A DNA stretch of 64,000 nt from the NCBI GenBank assembly GCA_904830895.1, contig LR882958.1:1792001-1856000 (forward strand), read 5' to 3'. Under the pieces are notes generated by a model that saw only the letters and a list, made by a program, of their open reading frames with translations, did no database searches and was not told where the DNA came from. This DNA is from Planktothrix rubescens CCAP 1459/22. Lineage in GTDB: Bacteria; Cyanobacteriota; Cyanobacteriia; Cyanobacteriales; Microcoleaceae. A program made the position numbers and the translations under genes. Shown here one piece after another: positions 1 through 8,013 of the stretch. The first letter of the stretch is position 1, and the number at the start of each line of letters is the position of its first letter.

Positions 1-104
1 GAACTGGTAAACTGTTCTACGGTATCTGCGATCGCCCGTCGATAGGAACCTCCGACATCCCGAATCACACCATCAATATCAAAAACAACAATAGCCGTTT
101 TCAT
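1..104 (-). CDS. HAD-superfamily hydrolase, N-terminal part (runs off the window)
   Basis: The reverse strand reads an ATG at 104 followed by a peptide starting MKTAIVVFDIDGVIRDVGG and continuing off the left edge. The DxDGV pattern (FDIDGV) is motif I of the haloacid dehalogenase superfamily, where the first Asp is the nucleophile. About 34 residues are visible, so the substrate cannot be told. The start is supported by the motif lying close to the N-terminus, as usual for this superfamily. Confidence 0.7.
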   Translation of the reverse strand, partial: MKTAIVVFDIDGVIRDVGGSYRRAIADTVEQFTS

Positions 105-276
105 CCCGTTGACCTTCAATTTCGCTATGCTCAAGGCTACACCCGAAGGCTACACCGACGCAAATCTTGATTAGAAGTAATTTAGTGAACAAATTATGTA
201 AGATTTGGTGAAAGATATGATAAGATAGAGGATTGTAATATTTTTTGTGGGCTTAGGATAGACAAGGGAGGTGTAA

Positions 277-576
277 TTGTCAAGGTTTGTATTAAAAGTT
301 CTCTGGCTAGATGAGAATGTGGCCCTGGCGGTGGATCAAGTGGTAGGTAAGGGAACAAGTCCTTTAACCTCCTACTTTTTCTGGCCCCGCAACGATGCTT
401 GGGAAGAACTGAAAACGGAAATGGAATCCAAACATTGGATTTCTGAACCCGATCAAGTTGAACTGCTGAATAAAGCAACCGAAGTGATCAATTACTGGCA
501 AGAAGAGGGCAGAAATCGCCCCATAAGCGAAGCTCAATCCAAATTTCCTGAAGTTATCTTTACGGGGAGCAGTTGA
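277..576 (+). CDS. ycf65: Ycf65/PSRP-3 family small-subunit ribosomal protein
   Basis: A 99-residue protein with the hallmark run [18 protein letters not shown] and then [15 protein letters not shown], typical of the Ycf65 (plastid-specific ribosomal protein 3) family of cyanobacteria and red-algal or plant plastids. Members associate with the 30S subunit; the family is essentially confined to oxygenic phototrophs. The start is a TTG at 277 with a strong AAGGGAGG Shine-Dalgarno just upstream. There is no in-frame ATG near the conserved N-terminus, so the TTG start is favoured. It is monocistronic in this view. Length is normal for the family. Confidence 0.88.
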   Translation: MSRFVLKVLWLDENVALAVDQVVGKGTSPLTSYFFWPRNDAWEELKTEMESKHWISEPDQVELLNKATEVINYWQEEGRNRPISEAQSKFPEVIFTGSS

Positions 577-736
577 TCTCCTTGAGCTTGAGAAATTATT
601 TGATTGTGTGAAATTTCCAACGCCATAGCAAATGCAACGGCGTTGGTTTTGCGTCTGGGCAATTTGTGAAAGAAATTCTAGTTGCGGTTAGCATGGAAAT
701 AATTGGATAGGAGATTTTCCCAGGAAGGAGGAAAAC

Positions 737-1432
737 ATGACTAGCACATCCCAAATTTCATACACCAGGGAACAAAGTCTGGCGTGGATGCGTGGACTTT
801 TAACCATGGCTTGGGCGGATGGAAATTTTGATGAGGAAGAACATCAGTTAATTGATGCGTTAATCCATGATGAATTAGTTGCTGTGACTGATGTTGATAG
901 TTTAGAACCCATTTCACCCCAGGAATTAGGCGCTATTTTAGGAACTAATCCTAAACTAGCAGAAAACTTCCTGAGAACGGCTGTAATGGTGGCTTTAGCC
1001 GATGGAATTTACTCTATTTGTGAGGATGATTTATTACATCAATTTTGTCAAGCATTAAACCTCAAAATTGAGGCCGTAGATACATTGCGAAAAACCTTAC
1101 AAGATTTGTCTCAAATTCAATCGGGGGAGTTACCCCAAATCTGTATTGATCATAACCCCCATGACCATCATCATATTGATGTTCTTTTCCCGGTTAAACA
1201 TTGGTTAGATGATTTAGAGATTCATGATTCTAAAGTCGCTCATGCTGTCTGTAAATTGATTCCGCCTCAGTGTCCTTTTGAACGAGATTTGATCATATTT
1301 GGACGCAAAATTGTTCATATTCCTCCGATGTGCAAATTGAATCCTTTATATGAACAATTCACCGGACTACGCTTCCGGGCGTTGTGTTATTTAGCAGATG
1401 AATGTCATGAAGATATCTCTAAATATTGTTAG
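737..1432 (+). CDS. TerB-like / Mo-dependent nitrogenase C-terminal domain protein
   Basis: A 231-residue protein. The N-terminal half is helical and TerB-like (LLTMAWADGNFDEEE, then a second related stretch AVMVALADGIYSICEDD around residues 100-118). The C-terminal ~80 residues (KHWLDDLEIHDSKVAHAVCKLIP, CPFER, HIPPMCKLNPLYEQ, LRFRALCYLADEC) match the cyanobacterial domain annotated as Mo-dependent nitrogenase C-terminal. That name comes from fusions in some genomes; it does not imply nitrogen fixation, and no nif genes are seen here. Function unknown. Four conserved Cys and a His-rich linker (HDHHHID) could bind metal, which is inference. A GGAGG-type ribosome site precedes the ATG at 737. 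Confidence 0.75.
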   Translation: MTSTSQISYTREQSLAWMRGLLTMAWADGNFDEEEHQLIDALIHDELVAVTDVDSLEPISPQELGAILGTNPKLAENFLRTAVMVALADGIYSICEDDLLHQFCQALNLKIEAVDTLRKTLQDLSQIQSGELPQICIDHNPHDHHHIDVLFPVKHWLDDLEIHDSKVAHAVCKLIPPQCPFERDLIIFGRKIVHIPPMCKLNPLYEQFTGLRFRALCYLADECHEDISKYC

Positions 1433-1445
1433 GTAATAAGTACGG

Positions 1446-1528
1446 GGATCACTGATTTAAAAGGATTACGCAAATTAACACAGATTAAAATCCGTGAAAT
1501 CCGTGAAATCCTCTTAAATCTGTGATCC
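1446..1528. repeat. Imperfect inverted repeat between convergent genes
   Basis: Arms GGATCACTGATTTAA...AGGATT (from 1446) and AATCCTCTTAAATCTGTGATCC (ending 1528) are nearly complementary over about 22 bp. The loop itself carries repeated CCGTGAAATC. The unit resembles short dispersed repeats common in cyanobacterial genomes. It lies exactly between two convergent genes and touches the stop codon of the cytochrome gene, so it may also act as a bidirectional terminator. Confidence 0.6.
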
Positions 1529-2136
1529 TATTTATTTAAAACCCGATAAAACCAGTTTCTAACATTTCCCAACCATAATTTAGGATGATCCTGGGGTCTG
1601 TAATGAGTATTATACATAGAAATAATTAAGGGTATACCTCCGACTTTAATCGCCATTAAAACATGAATCATAATCGAAAATAAAATTATCACCCAAGCGA
1701 TTAAATGTACAAAATACCATGGGTGATTAAATTCTCCATTTGGAAGCCAATCTTCTTCTTGAAACTTGCCTGAAATCACCGACAATGCCACAGCAATTAA
1801 AGCTAAAGTATTACTAATTCTAAGTAAGGTATACCACCAAGCGGGTTTATTAATTTTAGTTAATGTTTGCAGAGTATTTCCTTGAATTAACTTTTTTCTT
1901 TCTGCAATTAAACTGTAGACAGCAAAAACAAAATAAACAAACAACAAGAAAAATCCAAAAGTTCCATGAATATCAATTAAACTGCGCTTTTCTTCGGTTA
2001 ATCCTAAGCCACCAAAACGCCGATCATAACTATCATAAACCAAAAATCCAGTAATGAAAGCACCCAGAACCAAAAAAGCATTTAAAGCGTGGGAAACTCT
2101 CAAAAATAAAGGTTGATAGGGCTGTGACTTAGACAT
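1528..2136 (-). CDS. Membrane cytochrome b/b561-type protein
   Basis: A 202-residue integral membrane protein with four to five predicted helices and regularly placed histidines: RVSHALNAFLV (His16), DIHGTFGFFLLF (His57) and, near the C-terminus, FVHLIAWVIILF and IHVLMAIKVGG. This matches the cytochrome b/b6 domain (b561/Ni-Fe hydrogenase b-subunit clan), in which paired His ligate two haems for transmembrane electron transfer. No partner oxidoreductase lies next to it, so the redox partner is unknown. The start at 2136 was chosen over the upstream 2181 start because AAGGA lies at normal spacing and the family begins shortly before the first helix. It converges on the TerB-like gene. Confidence 0.72.
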   Translation of the reverse strand: MSKSQPYQPLFLRVSHALNAFLVLGAFITGFLVYDSYDRRFGGLGLTEEKRSLIDIHGTFGFFLLFVYFVFAVYSLIAERKKLIQGNTLQTLTKINKPAWWYTLLRISNTLALIAVALSVISGKFQEEDWLPNGEFNHPWYFVHLIAWVIILFSIMIHVLMAIKVGGIPLIISMYNTHYRPQDHPKLWLGNVRNWFYRVLNK

Positions 2137-2374
2137 AGTAAGATCCTTATTTGGGTTTATTGTTAAGAAATTATGAATCAATTATGAATCATAATTCTTG
2201 CCGTTTGAGTGCAAAAACTGATTTTATTATAAACAATTTTACTTTTGAATTTCCCAGACAAAATAATTAATCTGATTCAACATAGCAAGCACTAAATAGA
2301 TTGTATAGATAGAGAATTTATTGTATAGTAGACCGTAAGTATACTAAAAATTTTACCGCGATCGCAAAAATTCC

Positions 2375-3559
2375 ATGAATTCTTATGATTGGATTGTAGT
2401 TGGGGCTGGAATTACAGGTTCTGCACTCAGTTATGAATTAGCTAAAAAAGGATTTAAGGTACTTTTATTAGATCCAAATCCTCTTTTAAACAATGCAACT
2501 CGCTATAGCTACGGCGGCTTGGCTTATTGGTCGGGGACAACGGAACTCACCCGAACGTTATGCGAAGAAGGAAAAACATATCACCAGACTTTATCCCAAG
2601 AATTAGGGATAAATACGGAGTTAAGAGAATTAGATTTAATTTTACCCTTTAATTTCGATATTGATCCAGAAATTATAGCTGAAAAATATCGCAATTTTGC
2701 CACACCCCCTGAGTTAATTACCACTCAAGAAGCCTGTGAATTAGAACCCCTATTAAATCCTAATGGTATCGGTGGAGCCTTTACCGTTCGTCATGGTCAA
2801 ATTTCCCCAGAACATCTGAATAATGGATATCTTCAAAGCTTTAAAAATTTAGGGGGAACCCAAATTATCGATCAAGTTTTACAAATTAATCCTCTGAAAA
2901 ATCAAGCCGTTAATATCATCACAAGATTAGGAGAATATCAAGCTGAAAATGTGGCAATTTGTGCGGGGGGATTCACTCGTCAGTTATTGAAAAATGCTGG
3001 AATTTCGGTTCCGATTTATTTCACTCATACCGAAATTCTGGAAACCCCACCCGTTGATTTAAAATTACAAACCATTGTTATGTCTGCGATGATGGAGCGT
3101 TTCCAACTCGAAGCCAAAGCCACCCAACCCGAATTAGAACCTTTATGGGAACAACCCGGTCATGAATTAACCCCATTTATGATCGATAAAAGTGCCGCCC
3201 AGTTACTCGATGGTCGGATCAGAATCGGTCAACCTTCTCGGGCTTTAAGTGATGTTAATGCGACTGTAAACCTCAGAGAAAGTGAAGCATTAATTCGTCA
3301 GGAAATCGCCACAATTTTACCCGCTTTAGCTAATTTACCCGCAATTTGCTATGATTGTTTAGTAGCCTTTAGTTCCGATAGTCTACCCTTAATTGGTACA
3401 GTGGCAGATTTTGATCGAATCTTTTTGTTTTCGGGGTTTAGTAATCCTTTAGTGTTTATTCCCCCGTTAGCTAAACGATTCGCCAACTTGATCACAGGAC
3501 AACCCGATTCCATCATCACACAATTGTCCCCCAGGCGTTTGATCTCAAACACCCGCTAA
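2375..3559 (+). CDS. FAD-dependent oxidoreductase (DAO family)
   Basis: A 394-residue flavoprotein. The N-terminus IVVGAGITGSALSYELAKKG is a Rossmann GxGxxG dinucleotide site followed by LLLDP, binding the FAD ADP moiety. The C-terminal stretch (SSDSLPLIGTVADFDRIFLFSGF) fits the D-amino-acid oxidase/glycine oxidase/sarcosine oxidase fold, where the flavin isoalloxazine side is closed by a conserved Gly-rich segment. Such enzymes oxidise amines or amino acids, often with H2O2 release. The exact substrate cannot be inferred; thiO-like glycine oxidase is one option, but no thi genes are nearby. It is preceded by a HIP1-like GCGATCGC at about 2358. Confidence 0.72.
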   Translation: MNSYDWIVVGAGITGSALSYELAKKGFKVLLLDPNPLLNNATRYSYGGLAYWSGTTELTRTLCEEGKTYHQTLSQELGINTELRELDLILPFNFDIDPEIIAEKYRNFATPPELITTQEACELEPLLNPNGIGGAFTVRHGQISPEHLNNGYLQSFKNLGGTQIIDQVLQINPLKNQAVNIITRLGEYQAENVAICAGGFTRQLLKNAGISVPIYFTHTEILETPPVDLKLQTIVMSAMMERFQLEAKATQPELEPLWEQPGHELTPFMIDKSAAQLLDGRIRIGQPSRALSDVNATVNLRESEALIRQEIATILPALANLPAICYDCLVAFSSDSLPLIGTVADFDRIFLFSGFSNPLVFIPPLAKRFANLITGQPDSIITQLSPRRLISNTR

Positions 3560-3913
3560 CGGTTGAAAGTGTGATTCAATGGTGGATGATTTTTGAGAAT
3601 TCTTGCTTTTATTCTCCGGGTGTGTTAACTAATTAATTAAGATCTGTAAACATAAGTCAACTATCGGATCATTAAAAAACTCGTAATTGCCTTTGATATT
3701 GATCCTGTGCATCTATCTGACGGTTTTCTATAGCCATCCCCCCTGAAGTCTCACAAGTGACATCGCAACAAAAAGCTTAGAAACTTTTGAGGATCTAAAA
3801 TTTCATCCTCAATTTTTCATATCAATGCTGAATCAAAACCTCGTTGAAACTTATATCTTTTTTCAGCAAAATTCCGGCTGAGTTGAATGATATCCCATAG
3901 GAGTATAGTTATT
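3560..3913. other. Intergenic stretch without a recognised gene
   Basis: About 350 bases between the FAD oxidoreductase and the decayed response-regulator gene. It is AT-rich with many stops in all frames. I see no convincing ORF, RNA or repeat. An AGGAG just before 3914 (CCCATAGGAGTATAG) is a plausible ribosome site for the next gene. Confidence 0.5.
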
Positions 3914-4862
3914 ATGAATACCTCGGTAAAACCCAGAAACAGAATTTTAATTATTGATGATAATTCCATCAATCTTGATTTATTGTCTGAGCTTCTTGAT
4001 TATGCCGGTTTTGAAGTTTGGACAGCTTTAAATGGACAAACAGGGCTGGAAATAATCAGTCAAAAAATCCCAGATTTGATCCTATTGGATATCATGCTCT
4101 CGGACTGGGACGGATTTGAGATTTGCGCTTATTTGAAAGCTGATCCAACCTATGCACAAATCCCGATTATTTTTATAACCGCCTTAAGTCAATCCCAAGA
4201 GAAAGTCAAAGGATTAAAATTAGGAGCCGTAGATTATATTACCAAACCTTTTGATCAAAGTGAAATTATAGCCAGGATTAATCTGCACTTAAAACTTCAT
4301 AGTTTAAATACCCAATTAAAGCATGAAATTCATCAAAAAAAGCAAGTAGAACAATCCTTATATCAACTAAATTTGGAACTAGAACAACGAGTAGAAGAAC
4401 GCACCGCCCAACTCCAAATTACCTTAGAAGAACTACAAGAAGCCCAAAAAAACTTATTAGACCGAGAACAACAATTACATTACAAAGCCTATCATGATCC
4501 CCTAACAGAACTCCCGAACCGATCTTTGTGTCTTAATCAGCTTAAAACCTTAATTGAACAGACTAAATCCGATTGATACCTTAAAAATTGATCGCTCCTT
4601 TGTAAATCGTATTGGTTCAAATCAAGGAGAAATTGAATTAATTAGAACTATTATTACCTTGGCTCATGGATTAGGAATGGATGTGGTGGCTGAAGGTATT
4701 GAAACCAAATCTCAACTGAATCAACTATCATTATTAGGCTGTGAATGGGGGCAGGGATTTCTATTTTCAAAATCCTTAAATACCACCGATGCCACTCAAT
4801 ATATTGCCGATTTTTTTCCGTTTAAATGGCAACAAGAACGGGTTAAAGCCTCGCCGATCTAA
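3914..4862 (+). pseudogene. Response regulator-GGDEF-EAL protein, gutted by internal deletion
   Basis: The 5' part (3914-4576) encodes a complete receiver domain (ILIIDDNSINLDL, LILLDIMLSDWDG with the phospho-Asp, ITALS, YITKPF), a coiled coil (about residues 135-185) and the very beginning of a GGDEF domain (YHDPLTELPNRSL). It then stops. In another frame, 4565-4862 encodes the end of an EAL domain (IDTLKIDRSFV, VVAEGIETKSQL, GCEWGQGFLFSKSL). The bulk of GGDEF and most of EAL, normally some 300 residues, are missing between about 4555 and 4575, with a frameshift at the junction. The remaining receiver could still be translated as a truncated protein. The start at 3914 is preferred to 3887 because the receiver begins right after it. 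Confidence 0.82.
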
Positions 4863-4895
4863 ACCCGTTCTGTAAAAATATTTCAACCCTAAATC

Positions 4896-5669
4896 TTAAG
4901 CAAAAGTCGAGTTACCAAAATCAGGTGGAACATCTTGCCATCGTCCTTGACCGACGGCTTGAATTGCTTCCTTTAAATTAATATCCCCGGTATAGATAGC
5001 CCGTCCGACAATTACATCCGTTACCCCTAAAGGTTCTAGGGATAATAAACTTAATAAATCCGTAATTGAACTGACTCCCCCAGAAGCAATCACTGGAATT
5101 GCAACAATATTGGCAATTTCTCGTAACGCCTCCAGATTCGGCCCGGTCATAGTTCCGTCCCGGTGAATATCGGTATAAATAATAGCAGCCACCCCTAATT
5201 GTGCCATTTGTTCGGCTAAATCCGTCGCTAAAACTTCCGAGGTTTCTAACCATCCTTTTGTCGCAACTTTGCCATTTCTGGCATCAATTCCCACCGCAAT
5301 ATGACCCGGAAATTCTGCACATAATTCCGCGATTAATTTCGGATTTTCAACGGCAACAGTTCCTAAAATTGCCCGTTCTACGCCTAAATTCAAGAGGGTA
5401 GCGACGTTATCTCGATTGCGTAATCCTCCCCCGACTTGCACCGGAATATTAATGGTATTAGCGATCGCTTCAATGACGTGATAATTAATTGGTTGTCCAG
5501 TTTTTGCCCCATCTAAATCCACTAAATGTAGACGGGTTGCTCCTTGTTCTACCCAGTCTTGAGCAACTGCAATCGGATCTTCATTAAAAGTTTGAGCTTG
5601 GTTATAATCTCCTTGATATAAACGTACACAGCGTCCGTCTAATAAATCAATGGCTGGAATAATATTCAT
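4896..5669 (-). CDS. hisA: Phosphoribosylformimino-AICAR ribotide isomerase
   Basis: A 257-residue TIM-barrel enzyme of histidine biosynthesis that isomerises ProFAR to PRFAR. The N-terminus [22 protein letters not shown] carries the catalytic Asp8. The second catalytic Asp lies in [15 protein letters not shown]. Phosphate-binding glycines are in VQVGGGLR and VIASGGVSS. Length and the whole barrel are intact. In cyanobacteria his genes are usually dispersed, which fits its isolated position here. It is transcribed towards the decayed GGDEF-EAL gene. Confidence 0.95.
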   Translation of the reverse strand: MNIIPAIDLLDGRCVRLYQGDYNQAQTFNEDPIAVAQDWVEQGATRLHLVDLDGAKTGQPINYHVIEAIANTINIPVQVGGGLRNRDNVATLLNLGVERAILGTVAVENPKLIAELCAEFPGHIAVGIDARNGKVATKGWLETSEVLATDLAEQMAQLGVAAIIYTDIHRDGTMTGPNLEALREIANIVAIPVIASGGVSSITDLLSLLSLEPLGVTDVIVGRAIYTGDINLKEAIQAVGQGRWQDVPPDFGNSTFA

Positions 5670-5810
5670 CGGATAGCTTTATAATTGACAATATTAAGTT
5701 TCCCACAGGTTCAAACATAAGGCTACACAAAAAAAACCATTTGAAGTAAAATAATCAGTTAATTGAAGCGATCGCCACTTGGAGAGAACCACTCACCCGC
5801 AAGGAAAACT

Positions 5811-6163
5811 ATGATTCAAACAACCATTAAAAATCAACTAACTTTTGAGGAATATTTAACCCATGATGACGGCACAGATAACCGCTATGAGTTGGAAGAT
5901 GGAGAATTAATTCCGATGAATCCACCCACATTTCGTCATGCGTTTATCGTTAGTTTTTTAACTGATGTGTTGACGACACAAATTAAACAGCTTAGTTTAC
6001 CTTGGAAAATATTATCAGGGATTGGAGTCACGAGCAAAAAATAACTATTTTAACCTTAGTGGAGGGATTCTATGAACAGATAGAATTTAGAGGAAATGAA
6101 AGAATTGTTTCCCAGATATTTCCCGAATTAGTATTAACGGTGGAACAGATATTGGAAGCTTGA
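5811..6163 (+). pseudogene. Uma2-family (DUF820) nuclease relic with internal deletion
   Basis: From the ATG at 5811 the frame encodes a typical Uma2 N-terminus (LTFEEYLTHDDGTDNRYELEDGELIPM, then FRHAFIVSFLTDVL) up to a stop at 6042-6044. A different frame in 6040-6163 encodes the typical C-terminus (TILTLVEGFYEQIEFRGNER, FPELVLTVEQILEA). The central PD-(D/E)xK core that holds the catalytic Asp and ExK motif is missing. An intact protein would be about 190-210 residues; some 80-100 are lost. The relic is convergent with an intact Uma2 gene two bases downstream. Confidence 0.75.
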
Positions 6164-6165
6164 TT

Positions 6166-6786
6166 TCATTGTCTTGCCCAATTTCTGATCGCCCGCCGTA
6201 CTGCCAGCTTACCATCAAGACGATATTGCTCAATTATAGTTGGAATTTCCTGCACCCGCAGCATCGGAAATACCGAACTTGTTTCTACTTCTCCATAGGT
6301 TTCCTGTTGGAGTTGGTAAATTTTTAATTCGCCAGAATCGTAACACCAAATTTCGGGTATTCCCAACCGAGCATAAATCGGAAAGCGATTTAAAGATTTA
6401 TGGGTCATATCAATTTCTAAGGCTAAATCTGGAGGGGGATCTTGATTCAAATTAAACTCTAATCTGCCTCGAATTTTAGCTTCATTCTGAAAATAAAAGC
6501 AGTTGTCAGGTTCTATTCCGGCTAAACGCACTTCCCGTTTCCAAGTTGTTGAACCATAACTTTCATAATTGATGTCTAATTCTTCGGCAATATCTTGAAT
6601 AGAAATTCCGATTGCTTCCTTATAATATTCGTGTTCGGGTAAGGGGGTCATAATTTCAAAAGTTCCGTTATCATAGGCAATTCTAGCGGCGCGAGTTTGT
6701 CCTAAGTCAATCAGGAGATTTTCAAATTGCTGCCAACTAATATTGTATAAAACAACGCGATCAGCACGATGTTCAGTGAGTTGCAT
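6166..6786 (-). CDS. Uma2-family (DUF820) putative restriction-endonuclease-like protein
   Basis: A 206-residue protein of the Uma2/DUF820 family, very abundant in cyanobacteria, with a PD-(D/E)xK nuclease fold. Visible motifs: WQQFENLLIDLG at the N-terminus, YGSTTWKREVRLAGIEPDNCFY, the core PPDLALEIDMTHKSLNRFP (Asp...Glu-x-Asp in place of ExK) and GIPEIWCYDSGELKIYQL. Cellular function of the family is not established; expansion has been linked to selfish or defence-related behaviour. Full length and apparently intact. It starts at the ATG at 6786 and ends facing the Uma2 relic. Confidence 0.78.
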   Translation of the reverse strand: MQLTEHRADRVVLYNISWQQFENLLIDLGQTRAARIAYDNGTFEIMTPLPEHEYYKEAIGISIQDIAEELDINYESYGSTTWKREVRLAGIEPDNCFYFQNEAKIRGRLEFNLNQDPPPDLALEIDMTHKSLNRFPIYARLGIPEIWCYDSGELKIYQLQQETYGEVETSSVFPMLRVQEIPTIIEQYRLDGKLAVRRAIRNWARQ

Positions 6787-7080
6787 AGGATTTTCTTAGC
6801 AATTTATAAAGGCTATAATTCTAGTGTAATTGATGCTAGATATATTGAGCATTTTAAGGCATAATCATCCCCGTAGTAAGCCCTTCAGGGCTTTCTTCTA
6901 TTCCCAGAATTATCCCTATGGAACTTTGCAGATTGTTCCTTCTGAGCAAACAAAATCTGGAAAATTCTGGAAATGGGATATTGTTCTGTCTCCCTATCAA
7001 TGGAAGACCCCATTTCCACATCGGAACTAATACAAAAGTACGACGGGTGAAAGGAATCTATCTTTCTACCCGTATAATTG
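6787..7080. other. Intergenic stretch with a dispersed-repeat fragment
   Basis: Roughly 290 bases with no convincing gene. At 6871-6899 there is a GTAGTAAGCCCTTCAGGGC unit of the dispersed GTAGTGAG repeat family found again at 31126, 50026, 57371 and 62807. A hairpin at 7043-7073 is listed separately. Confidence 0.5.
7043..7073 (-). terminator. Hairpin downstream of the WYL regulator
   Basis: ACGGGTGAAAG and CTTTCTACCCGT are complementary over about 11 pairs with one bulged base and an 8-base loop. It sits 8 bases past the stop codon of the regulator (reverse strand). The tail has only a short T-run, so it is a moderate terminator candidate. Confidence 0.45.
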
Positions 7081-7923
7081 CTAATCATATTGTTGACAGA
7101 TGGCTTGCGCTTCTTGTTTGAAGCGATCGCGCACACTCTCGGGAGCAACAATTTCACACAGGGAGCGATAGGCCAAAATCTCGCGGATCAGCCAAAAGGT
7201 ATTCGACACCTGACGCACCACTATCAGGATATCACCCTCTCGTCTGCTGCTGAGATCGTCCTGTTTTGACTCGTAGCTGTTCGCCAGTTCTCCCTTAAAG
7301 TGTAAGTACACTTTGACAGAATCTAAATGCTCTCGCCATGTCCCCTCCCCAGGGAGAATATTCAGATCCGTAATCCGATCCAAACGCAGGGAACGGTTGT
7401 GGGCCAGTTCGGGTAAATCCTGGTTGCCCTCGGTTTCCTCGCTCCAGATCTCCAAATATAGCCGTTTTTCCCTGGGCCAAATTTGGGCATAACGGACGGT
7501 AAACATCCAATCTCGCCCTTGGGCATCTCGGTAGAGAAGGCGAAAGGGTTGACGACGGGCAATTTGCTGATCGAGTAACACCCGCCAAGCCGGGAGGGAT
7601 TGACTGATCTGTTGGACAAAGGACTGACGGAGGGGGGAAGCCAGATTTCCCCGTTCTAGGAGCAGGGCTATTAATGCTTGGGCTTCGCTAATGTCACCGG
7701 AATCAATCAGGGCTTTCGTCCCTTTCTCTAAAGATTGTACTTGTACTGAAGTCAGGGTAAAGCGATCGCCGACTTCCAATTCCGAACGGGCGATCGCCAC
7801 TAACAAGCCCGATATACTAGGGCGATCGCCCCATAGAATCTGGAATTTAGCTGCGATCGCCTCTAATTGCTCCTTCGTACCCGGGGGAATAGACAGTGTA
7901 ATAGTTTCTTTTTTTCGAGCCAT
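7081..7923 (-). CDS. WYL-domain transcriptional regulator divergent from cas3
   Basis: A 280-residue protein. Residues 1-55 (RKKETITLSIPPGTKEQLE, SISGLLVAIARSEL) look like a ribbon-helix-helix or CopG-type DNA-binding region. The C-terminal half (QPFRLLYRDAQGRDWMF, RYAQIWPREKRLYLEIW, HNRSLRLDRITDLNIL) matches the WYL ligand-sensing domain. WYL proteins often sit beside cas genes; in Synechocystis a WYL regulator (Sll7009) represses a CRISPR locus. Here the gene is divergent from cas3, sharing a 90-bp intergenic region, so it is a strong candidate regulator of this type I-D operon (inference). The ligand is unknown. Confidence 0.8.
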   Translation of the reverse strand: MARKKETITLSIPPGTKEQLEAIAAKFQILWGDRPSISGLLVAIARSELEVGDRFTLTSVQVQSLEKGTKALIDSGDISEAQALIALLLERGNLASPLRQSFVQQISQSLPAWRVLLDQQIARRQPFRLLYRDAQGRDWMFTVRYAQIWPREKRLYLEIWSEETEGNQDLPELAHNRSLRLDRITDLNILPGEGTWREHLDSVKVYLHFKGELANSYESKQDDLSSRREGDILIVVRQVSNTFWLIREILAYRSLCEIVAPESVRDRFKQEAQAICQQYD

Positions 7924-7936
7924 TTTAATTTTATAC

Positions 7937-7965
7937 TTGCATATTTAATAAAGCTGTGCCATAAT
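7937..7965 (+). promoter_or_regulatory. Predicted cas operon promoter
   Basis: TTGCAT (7937-7942), a 17-base spacer and CATAAT (7960-7965) give a sigma70-type promoter reading towards cas3, with expected start near 7972 and a ~42-base leader before the GTG. It overlaps the region upstream of the divergent WYL gene, so one bound regulator could act on both. Confidence 0.5.
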
Positions 7966-8013
7966 CGGTCTATTAACAACTATAAACCACCCGTCACTAT
8001 TCTAGGGGAAATC

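Noticed and set aside
737-1432. Evidence for nitrogen fixation from the Mo-nitrogenase C-terminal domain
   Set aside because: The domain name is historical; no nif genes are present and the domain occurs widely in non-fixing cyanobacteria.
7867-8013. N-terminal extension of cas3 upstream to 7867
   Set aside because: It overlaps the divergent regulator start and the predicted promoter; the GTG at 8014 has a good ribosome site and family-like N-terminus.
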